6,152 bases of DNA from Alphaproteobacteria bacterium. GTDB lineage: Bacteria; Pseudomonadota; Alphaproteobacteria; Rhizobiales; Rhizobiaceae. The stretch lies in the NCBI GenBank assembly GCA_017308345.1, contig JAFKFE010000383.1:1-6152 (forward strand), in the 5' to 3' direction. The notes under the pieces are model-generated. The model made no database searches. It saw only the letters and a program-made list of their open reading frames with translations, and had not been told where the DNA came from. Below are positions 1 to 5,058 of the stretch, piece after piece (the first letter of the stretch is position 1; each line of letters opens with the position of its first letter). Made by a program: the position numbers and the translations under genes.

Positions 1-344
1 GCGGCATCACCGCCTCGCTGCGCGCCGTGGGCTACGGTACGGACGCCCAGCCCTGGCCGATCGTGCCCGGCCCGGACGCCGAGACCGCCTCGGTCAAGCT
101 GATCATCTCGGGCGAGCAGTATTCGACCGTGTTCAAGGATACCCGCGACCTCGCCAAGGCGACCGTCGAGCTGGTCGACAAGGTGCTCTCGGGCGGCAAG
201 CCCGACGGCCTCGACACCAAGACCTACAACAACGACGTCAAGGTCGTGCCCTCGATCCTGCTGACGCCGCATGAGGTCGACAAGTCGAACTACCAGAAGC
301 TGGTCGTCGACTCCGGCTACATCAAGGCTGAAGACCTGAAGTAA
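1..344 (+). CDS. chvE: ChvE-type periplasmic multi-sugar-binding protein, C-terminal end (5' truncated by window)
   Basis: This is the last roughly 113 residues of the solute-binding subunit of a multiple-monosaccharide ABC transporter. It is read in the frame starting at base 3, entering with [12 protein letters not shown] and stopping at TAA 342-344. The reading is open to the window edge, so the gene starts outside; the GTG at 27 is internal and not a start. The segments [29 protein letters not shown] and the ending GYIKAEDLK closely resemble Agrobacterium ChvE, which binds glucose, galactose, arabinose, xylose and related aldoses in the periplasm and also assists the VirA sensor during virulence induction. 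Whether the virulence role applies here cannot be judged. The part seen belongs to the C-terminal lobe and hinge of the type I periplasmic-binding fold; the signal peptide is out of view. It is followed by a terminator-like hairpin and then the transporter genes gguA and gguB, supporting the assignment. Confidence 0.93.
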   Translation, partial: GITASLRAVGYGTDAQPWPIVPGPDAETASVKLIISGEQYSTVFKDTRDLAKATVELVDKVLSGGKPDGLDTKTYNNDVKVVPSILLTPHEVDKSNYQKLVVDSGYIKAEDLK

Positions 345-360
345 TCCGGTCCCCAAGGAA

Positions 361-389
361 GGGGTCCCGCGCGATGCGGGGCCCCTTTT
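361..389 (+). terminator. Intrinsic terminator or partial attenuator after chvE
   Basis: A 10-bp stem pairs ggggtcccgc (361-370) with gcggggcccc (376-385), with one G-U pair, closing a 5-nt loop (gcgat) and followed by TTTT at 386-389. It begins 17 bases after the chvE stop. The T-tract is short, so termination may be partial, allowing read-through into gguA. An alternative weaker pairing of cccc (351-354) with gggg (361-364) would sequester the base of the 5' arm and compete with this hairpin. Strong binding-protein expression with reduced transporter expression is the usual purpose of such a structure in ABC operons; that role is inferred here. Confidence 0.8.
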
Positions 390-438
390 CGTTCACAAGC
401 GACCCCGGTATTGTTTTTGCCGGCTTCCGCAGCGCGAT

Positions 439-453
439 GCGCCGTCACGGCGC
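439..453 (+). other. Small GC hairpin in chvE-gguA gap
   Basis: gcgccg (439-444) pairs with cggcgc (448-453) around a 3-nt loop, 77 bases upstream of the gguA start. There is no following T-tract, so it is not a terminator. It may be chance structure in GC-rich leader RNA. I see no convincing -35/-10 promoter in 390-530, though a weak element at 472-477 (ttgatt) has no good -10 partner. Confidence 0.3.
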
Positions 454-530
454 GAGAAGCGCCGCGGCACGTTGATTTCGCGCATGGCATTTTCCATTGA
501 CGGAAAGCATGCGCCAGGGAGCAGAACCTG

Positions 531-2063
531 ATGGCCTCGACGATTTTGGAGATGCGCGACATCACCAAGACGTTCCCCGGCGTGAAGGCGTTGTCCAACG
601 TCAACCTCAGCGTCGAGGAAGGCGAGATCCACGCCATCGTCGGCGAGAACGGCGCCGGCAAGTCGACGCTGATGAAGGTGCTGTCGGGCGTCTATCCGTC
701 CGGTACCTATGACGGCCAGATCATCTTCCACGGCCAGGAATGCCATTTCAAAGGCATTCACGACAGCGAGCATATCGGCATCGTCATCATCCATCAGGAG
801 CTGGCCCTGGTGCCGATGCTGTCGATCGCGGAAAACATCTTCCTGGGCAATGAGCACGCCACCTATGGCGTCATCGACTGGGACGCCAACGAGACACGCA
901 CGGCCGCCCTGCTCAAGAAAGTCGGACTCAAGGAAGACCCCAAGACGCTGATCACCAATATCGGCGTCGGCAAGCAGCAGCTTGTCGAGATCGCCAAGGC
1001 GCTCAGCAAGGAAGTGAAGCTCCTGATCCTCGACGAGCCGACGGCCTCGCTCAGCGAAAAGGACAGCCAGGCGCTGCTCGACCTCCTGCTCGAGTTCAAG
1101 CGCCAGGGCATGACCTCGATCCTGATCTCGCACAAGCTCAACGAGGTGAACCGCGTCGCCGACAAGGTGACGGTGATCCGCGACGGGCGGACCATCGAGA
1201 CCCTGCCAAGGAAGGATATCAGCGAGGATCGCATCATCACCTCGATGGTCGGCCGCTCGCTGGACGACCGCTATCCGCCGCGCGAGCCGCAGATCGGCGA
1301 CGTCGTTTTCGAAGTGAGAAACTGGTCGGTCTACCACCCGATCCATGCCGAGCGGCAGGTGATCAAGAACATCGATCTCAATGTGCGCAAGGGCGAGGTG
1401 GTCGGCATCGCCGGGCTGATGGGCGCCGGCCGCACGGAATTCGCGATGAGCCTGTTCGGCCGCTCCTACGGCCGGCACATCACCGGCGAGGTTTTCCTCG
1501 AAGGCAGGCCGATCGACCTCTCATCGGTGAGCAAGGCGGTGGAGAACCGCATCGCCTATGTCACCGAAGACCGCAAGACCTACGGTCTCAACCTCATCGA
1601 CCACATCAAGCACAATGTGACGCTGGCCAATCTGGGCGGCGTTTCCAGCCGCGGCGTCATCGACGACATGCGCGAGATGAGCGTCGCCAACGACTACCGC
1701 AAGAAGACCAACATACGCGCCTCCAGCGTCTACCAGCTGACCGGCAACCTGTCGGGCGGCAACCAGCAGAAGGTCGTGCTGTCGAAATGGCTGTTCGCCG
1801 ATCCGGAGGTCTTGATCCTCGACGAGCCGACCCGCGGCATCGACGTCGGCGCGAAATACGAAATCTATACGATCATCGCGCGCCTCGCCGCCGAAGGTAA
1901 AGCGATCATCGTCATCTCGTCGGAAATGCCTGAACTGCTCGGCATCTCCGACCGCATCTATGTGATGAACGAAGGGCGTATCGTCGGCGAAATGGCGGCG
2001 AGCGAAGCGAGCCAGGAAAAAATCATGCGCGCCATCGTTCGGGGAGAAGGAAAAGCATCATGA
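531..2063 (+). CDS. gguA: Multiple-monosaccharide ABC transporter ATP-binding protein GguA (MmsA/XylG-like)
   Basis: This 510-residue cytoplasmic ATPase energises sugar import through GguB with sugar delivered by ChvE. It has two fused nucleotide-binding domains, as in RbsA, XylG and MglA. Domain 1 has Walker [10 protein letters not shown] (38-46), Q-loop Q89, the variant signature IGVGKQQ (144-150), Walker B LLILDEP (164-170, catalytic E169) and switch H201. Domain 2 is the degenerate half usual for this family: Walker A is GLMGAGRTE (295-303) with R301 replacing lysine, the signature LSGGNQQ (407-413) is canonical, Walker B LILDEP is at 428-433, and S464 stands where the switch histidine would be. 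So one composite ATP site is expected to be hydrolytic and the other mainly structural. ATG 531 is chosen because AGGGAG (516-521) lies 9 bases upstream and [17 protein letters not shown] matches Agrobacterium GguA from its first residues. The stop overlaps the gguB start. Length is normal; confidence is high. Confidence 0.96.
   Translation: MASTILEMRDITKTFPGVKALSNVNLSVEEGEIHAIVGENGAGKSTLMKVLSGVYPSGTYDGQIIFHGQECHFKGIHDSEHIGIVIIHQELALVPMLSIAENIFLGNEHATYGVIDWDANETRTAALLKKVGLKEDPKTLITNIGVGKQQLVEIAKALSKEVKLLILDEPTASLSEKDSQALLDLLLEFKRQGMTSILISHKLNEVNRVADKVTVIRDGRTIETLPRKDISEDRIITSMVGRSLDDRYPPREPQIGDVVFEVRNWSVYHPIHAERQVIKNIDLNVRKGEVVGIAGLMGAGRTEFAMSLFGRSYGRHITGEVFLEGRPIDLSSVSKAVENRIAYVTEDRKTYGLNLIDHIKHNVTLANLGGVSSRGVIDDMREMSVANDYRKKTNIRASSVYQLTGNLSGGNQQKVVLSKWLFADPEVLILDEPTRGIDVGAKYEIYTIIARLAAEGKAIIVISSEMPELLGISDRIYVMNEGRIVGEMAASEASQEKIMRAIVRGEGKAS
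2047..2051 (+). promoter_or_regulatory. Ribosome binding site for gguB inside gguA
   Basis: AAGGA lies 8 bases before ATG 2060, inside a purine-rich stretch (2041-2055) at the 3' end of gguA. Together with the ATGA overlap of stop and start at 2060-2063 it favours translation of gguB from 2060, by coupling to gguA, over the internal ATG at 2393, which has only a weak AGG about 5-7 bases upstream. Confidence 0.7.
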
Positions 2064-3601
2064 GCACCGAAGCTACGGCGAGGAATGCAACGGGCGGCAG
2101 AGGCCACTCGAGATTTAGCGCCTACTTGCTAATAGCCATTGGTGTCGTCGGTGTTTTTTTGTCCCTTACCCTAGTCAATAAAATCGAATTGGCGGGTCAA
2201 CGATGCTACTATGTTGGCGGAATATCCACAGATACACTCTGCTTTACCCCTGTCGTTTACTTTGTATTATTCGCAGCTTTTTTGTTTTGCCTAGCTTTAG
2301 GTGGATTTTTGCTTTTTAGTGCAATCAGCCTCCAGGAAATCCCAACTGGCGTGTCCGAAAGTCCCGCAAGGGCCTCTAGTCGACAGGCGATTATGGGGAA
2401 CCTGCGCGAATATGGCCTGATCATCGCGCTGATCGTCATCATGCTGTTCTTCCAGTACACGACCTCGGGAACGCTGTTCAAACCGGTCAACCTGTCGAAC
2501 CTGGTCCAGCAGAACTCGTTCATCATCGTGATGGCGCTCGGCATGCTCCTGGTCATCGTCGCCGGCTATATCGACCTCAGCGTGGGATCGGTCGCCGGTT
2601 TCATCGGCGCGCTGGCGGCGATGATGATGGTGATATGGCCGCTCGGGATATTCTCGAATCCGCTGGTGGTCTCGATCGTCTGCCTGATCGTCGGCGGGCT
2701 CATAGGCGCCGCGCAGGGCTACTGGATCGCCTATCACAAGATACCGAGCTTCATCGTGACATTGGCGGGCATGCTGATCTTTCGCGGCATCTGCCAGGCG
2801 CTGCTTGGCGGCGGCTCTTCGGTCGGCCCGCTTCCGGATGACTTCAAGGCGCTGAGCTCCGGTTTCATCCCGGATGTGATCGGCCCGCTCACGCTGATCC
2901 CGCCGACGGTGAACGCCGCGGGCAAGACCGTCTTCGGCAGCGGACTCACCTTGCATATGACGACGATCGTGCTGGGCCTGGTCGCCGTGCTTGCCTACGC
3001 CTATTTCGGGCTGAGGGCACGGCGCAGGCGCGAGTTGCATGGTTATGAGGCCGAGCCCTTCCTGTTGTTCGTCATCAAGACGGTGATAGGCAGCGCGCTG
3101 GCGCTGTTCCTGGTCTTCCAGTTCGCAAGCTACAGGGGCCTGCCCGTCGTGCTATTGGTGATGGGCGTTCTGATCACGCTGTTCGTCTTCGTCACCAAGC
3201 GCATGACCATCGGCCGCCGCATCTATGCGATGGGCGGCAACGCCAAGGCCGCGCAGCTCTCGGGCATCAACACGGAAAGGCTGACGCTGCTCGTCTTCAT
3301 CAACATGGGCGTGCTGTCGGCGCTGGGCGGCTTGATCATCGCGGCGCGCCTCGGTCAGGCCGTGCCGGCGGCTGGCCTCGGCAGCGAGCTCGACGTGATC
3401 GCGGCCGTCTTCATCGGCGGCGCCTCGGCGATGGGCGGCGTGGGCCAGGTGATCGGCGCCGTGGTCGGCGGCTTCATCATGGGCGTGATGAACAACGGCA
3501 TGTCGATCATGGGCGTCAATGTCGACTGGCAGCAGGTGGTCAAGGGCTTGGTGCTGCTCGGCGCCGTCATCTTCGACGTCTACAACAAGAACAAGGCTTA
3601 A
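2060..3601 (+). CDS. gguB: Multiple-monosaccharide ABC transporter permease GguB (MmsB/XylH-like) with unusual N-terminal extension
   Basis: This is the inner-membrane channel subunit working with GguA and ChvE, here 513 residues against about 390-400 usual for the family. Residues from about 112 ([22 protein letters not shown]) onward are the normal GguB/XylH permease: [10 protein letters not shown] near 140-149, the conserved IDLSVGS at 171-177, [20 protein letters not shown], the charged loop [15 protein letters not shown], and [21 protein letters not shown] from about 451. The preceding 111 residues are not part of the family core. They hold two predicted membrane segments (about 20-39 and 64-89) around a loop with C49 and C61, encoded by AT-rich DNA with codons rare elsewhere in the window (TTA, CTA, ATA, TTT). 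Two added segments would keep the core in its normal orientation. The start at 2060 is supported by the ATGA overlap with gguA and AAGGA at 2047; translation from ATG 2393 would give an ordinary 402-residue permease and cannot be excluded. Confidence 0.93.
   Translation: MSTEATARNATGGRGHSRFSAYLLIAIGVVGVFLSLTLVNKIELAGQRCYYVGGISTDTLCFTPVVYFVLFAAFLFCLALGGFLLFSAISLQEIPTGVSESPARASSRQAIMGNLREYGLIIALIVIMLFFQYTTSGTLFKPVNLSNLVQQNSFIIVMALGMLLVIVAGYIDLSVGSVAGFIGALAAMMMVIWPLGIFSNPLVVSIVCLIVGGLIGAAQGYWIAYHKIPSFIVTLAGMLIFRGICQALLGGGSSVGPLPDDFKALSSGFIPDVIGPLTLIPPTVNAAGKTVFGSGLTLHMTTIVLGLVAVLAYAYFGLRARRRRELHGYEAEPFLLFVIKTVIGSALALFLVFQFASYRGLPVVLLVMGVLITLFVFVTKRMTIGRRIYAMGGNAKAAQLSGINTERLTLLVFINMGVLSALGGLIIAARLGQAVPAAGLGSELDVIAAVFIGGASAMGGVGQVIGAVVGGFIMGVMNNGMSIMGVNVDWQQVVKGLVLLGAVIFDVYNKNKA
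2106..2370 (+). other. AT-rich in-frame insert or exchanged segment in 5' part of gguB
   Basis: By hand count 2101-2340 is about 43% GC (103 of 240), whereas 1021-1080 in gguA is 67% and flanking gguB sequence is mostly 53-65%. The segment has T-runs (seven T at 2154-2160, six at 2278-2283) and third-position A/T codons. It stays open in the gguB frame and encodes two hydrophobic segments, so it looks coding rather than decayed. The 7-bp sequences agaggcc (2099-2105) and ggcctct (2371-2377) lie inverted at its edges, 279 bp apart outer to outer, a multiple of three. A 7-bp match near both borders could be chance. The edges are approximate. I do not recognise the encoded domain. Horizontal acquisition is inferred from composition only. 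Confidence 0.7.
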
Positions 3602-3665
3602 TGGATGTCGCCCCAAAGTGCCTAGCGGTTTGGGGACAACGACATGCATCAAAACAAAAGGCCGG
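3602..3665. repeat. Rhizobial dispersed intergenic repeat-like sequence, degenerate
   Basis: Immediately after the gguB stop, the stretch containing tagcggtttggggacaacg and acatgcatcaaaacaaaagg resembles a short dispersed sequence I recall from intergenic regions of Mesorhizobium and relatives. This recognition is from memory and cannot be checked here. Within it ccccaaa (3611-3617) pairs with tttgggg (3629-3635) as a perfect 7-bp stem with an 11-nt loop, 9 bases past the gguB stop. There is no T-tract behind the stem on the + strand, so it may protect the gguAB message end rather than terminate it. Confidence 0.4.
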
Positions 3666-3782
3666 AACAAGTTCAGGAGGCATACGGGTTCTAGATCGCG
3701 AAGCTGCCGGCAGACCCGTCGGCGCCAAGAAGTCCAGGCAAGGACCAGGCTCGCGAGCGCAATCCGGACGAAGAATTTCAAC

Positions 3783-3808
3783 CGTGGCGTGGATTTCTCC
3801 ACGCCACG
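3783..3808 (+). promoter_or_regulatory. Perfect 11-bp hairpin upstream of gguC
   Basis: cgtggcgtgga (3783-3793) pairs perfectly with tccacgccacg (3798-3808) around a 4-nt loop (tttc). It ends 58 bases before the gguC start. No T-tract follows, so a simple intrinsic terminator is unlikely. A second, shorter stem, cgccac (3802-3807) with gtggcg (3812-3817), uses the same 3' arm and is mutually exclusive with it. Roles as an mRNA processing or stability element or an attenuator are possible; none is shown. Apart from this and the repeat-like start of the gap, 3666-3782 shows nothing I can name, and I see no convincing promoter. Confidence 0.55.
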
Positions 3809-3853
3809 CCGGTGGCGGTTTGCCTGCGAGGCGGCCCCGACCAGTCAAGATGA

Positions 3854-3860
3854 GAGAGGG
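3854..3860 (+). promoter_or_regulatory. Ribosome binding site fixing the gguC start
   Basis: The purine run gagaggg at 3854-3860 lies 6 bases before ATG 3867. It decides the start, because the gguC frame is open far upstream into the 3' end of gguB (to 3519) and would otherwise suggest a 447-residue protein. Residues upstream of ATG 3867 are arginine-rich, unlike the family, and the family's N-terminus MLISQILDD begins here. Confidence 0.75.
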
Positions 3861-3866
3861 TTCGAC

Positions 3867-4862
3867 ATGCTGATCTCCCAGATCCTCGACGACGCCGAGA
3901 CCATCCGTGTCGTCGCCCGCAACGGCGGCGGCAAGACCAGGGTCATCAACGGCGCGCGCAGCGTCTATTCGCTGGCGATGGAGGCGGCGCGGACAGGCAC
4001 GGGCCTCGAAGCGCTGATCGAGCGCAAGGGCTATGGCGAGACGGTCGATCTCGATGCCGCCTACAAGAGGGGCAGGCTGGTGTCGCCCATCAACCATCCC
4101 GATCCGGCGCATCTGCATCTCACCGGCACCGGTCTCACGCATCTCGGCTCCGCGGCGACGCGCGATTCCATGCACAAGAAGCTCAGCGAGGGCGGCGAGG
4201 AGGAACTCACCGATTCCATGAAGATGTTCCGCATGGGTCTCGAAGGCGGCAAGCCGGCCAAGGGTGAGGTCGGGGTGCAGCCGGAATGGTTCTACAAGGG
4301 TAACGGCACGATGGCTGTGGCGCCCGGCGCGCCGCTGGTGTCGCCAGCCTTCGCGCAGGATGGCGGCGAGGAGCCCGAGATCGCCGGCATCTATGTGATC
4401 GGCGACGACGGCGCGCCGTTCCGCGTCGGCTTCACGCTGTCGAACGAGTTTTCCGATCACGTGACGGAGCGGGTGAACTACCTGTTCCTCGCCCATTCCA
4501 AGCTGCGCAACGCCTCGTTCGGCCCCGAAATCCTGATCGGCGACCTGCCGGCCGATATCAGAGGCGCATCGCGCATCTGGCGCGACGGCAAGCTGCTCTG
4601 GGAAAAGCCGTTCCTGTCCGGCGAAGCGAACATGTCGCACACCATCGCCAATCTCGAGCACCACCACTTCAAATATTCGGCCTTCCGCCAGCCGGGCGAC
4701 GTGCATGTGCATATGTTCGGCACCGCGACGCTCTCCTTCGCCGACGGCATCAGGACCGAGGCCGGCGACGTGTTCGAGATCGAGGCCAAGGATTTCGGCC
4801 TGCCGCTGCGCAACCCGCTGGAGATCGAGAAGCCGGTGAAGGTGACGGTGAAGGCGCTGTGA
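3867..4862 (+). CDS. gguC: GguC / AraD1-family protein, fumarylacetoacetate hydrolase superfamily
   Basis: This 331-residue protein matches the GguC family, which accompanies chvE-gguAB in Agrobacterium and other Rhizobiales. It is predicted to be cytoplasmic, with no signal peptide or membrane segment. The central and C-terminal part has the fumarylacetoacetate-hydrolase fold: PEWFYKGNGT (139-148), then EEPEIAGIYVIG (168-179) and GFTLSNEFSDH (188-198). E169 and E171 form the E-x-E metal pair, and E194 sits where many family members have a metal-binding aspartate. Such enzymes use Mg2+ or Mn2+ on 2-keto acids, so a dehydratase or hydrolase step on a sugar-derived 2-keto-3-deoxy acid, for example from arabinose, is a reasonable inference; early reports showed Agrobacterium gguC was not needed for sugar uptake. 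The gene is 265 bp from gguB, so it may be read from the same transcript or from its own promoter. The family call is firm, the reaction is not. Confidence 0.9.
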   Translation: MLISQILDDAETIRVVARNGGGKTRVINGARSVYSLAMEAARTGTGLEALIERKGYGETVDLDAAYKRGRLVSPINHPDPAHLHLTGTGLTHLGSAATRDSMHKKLSEGGEEELTDSMKMFRMGLEGGKPAKGEVGVQPEWFYKGNGTMAVAPGAPLVSPAFAQDGGEEPEIAGIYVIGDDGAPFRVGFTLSNEFSDHVTERVNYLFLAHSKLRNASFGPEILIGDLPADIRGASRIWRDGKLLWEKPFLSGEANMSHTIANLEHHHFKYSAFRQPGDVHVHMFGTATLSFADGIRTEAGDVFEIEAKDFGLPLRNPLEIEKPVKVTVKAL

Positions 4863-4868
4863 CTGGGT

Positions 4869-5045
4869 AATCTCCCCCCTTGTGGGGGAGATGGCCGGCA
4901 GGCCAGAGGGGGGCGCTGTCCCGCCGACGTATCAACTCGTTCAAGCTCAGACCTCGGAAGCCCTCATCTGCCTCAAATACAAAGGACGCGATCCTTCGCG
5001 CCCCCCTCTGCCCTGCCGGGCATCTCCCCCACGAGGGGGGAGATT
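4869..5045. repeat. 177-bp palindromic intergenic element with 48-bp inverted termini
   Basis: The left arm (4869-4916) and the reverse complement of the right arm (4998-5045) agree at 45 of 48 positions, around an 81-bp unique core (4917-4997). Each arm contains two hairpins: atctccccc with gggggagat (4870-4878/4884-4892; 5022-5030/5036-5044), and a 5-bp stem with ggca loop (tggcc/ggcca on the left, tgccc/gggca on the right). A further small stem aagga/tcctt is at 4982-4996. The element starts 6 bases after gguC and ends 13 bases before the dcd stop, so it fills the convergent junction and could end transcription from both sides. It has no coding capacity or clear target-site duplication. 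The style (CCCCTTGTGGGGGAGATG with CAGAGGGGGGCGC) is one I recall as a high-copy repeat in Mesorhizobium genomes; copy number cannot be checked here. Confidence 0.85.
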
Positions 5046-5058
5046 GGCAGTTTCGGGC

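Noticed and set aside
144..150. Variant ABC signature in GguA domain 1 (the coordinates are residue numbers) as a defect
   Set aside because: IGVGKQQ in place of LSGGQ is normal for the GguA/MmsA family, as are the degenerate Walker A and missing histidine of domain 2.
144..164. Possible internal frameshift or decay of the chvE fragment
   Set aside because: Translation is continuous with ChvE-like sequence to a proper stop; it is only cut by the window edge.
472..500. Sigma-70 promoter for gguA (ttgatt at 472-477)
   Set aside because: No acceptable -10 hexamer at proper spacing; read-through from chvE is the simpler explanation.
491..506. Hairpin tttcc/ggaaa just before the gguA ribosome site
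   Set aside because: Only 5 bp and A/T-rich, within what is expected by chance.
393..1478. Long minus-strand open frame opposite gguA
   Set aside because: It is antisense to a clear ATPase and reads as histidine-, aspartate- and arginine-rich sequence typical of GC-rich shadow frames; no family resemblance.
3519..3866. N-terminal extension of gguC to 3519 (447 residues)
   Set aside because: It would overlap the gguB 3' end in another frame, is arginine-rich and unlike the family; a good ribosome site and family N-terminus are at 3867.
3567..4712. Long minus-strand open frame opposite gguC
   Set aside because: Shadow of gguC third-position GC bias; the + strand gives a recognisable FAH-superfamily protein.
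4869..5045. CRISPR array or insertion sequence
   Set aside because: There are only two arms, in inverted rather than direct orientation, no spacer periodicity, no transposase frame and no clear target duplication.
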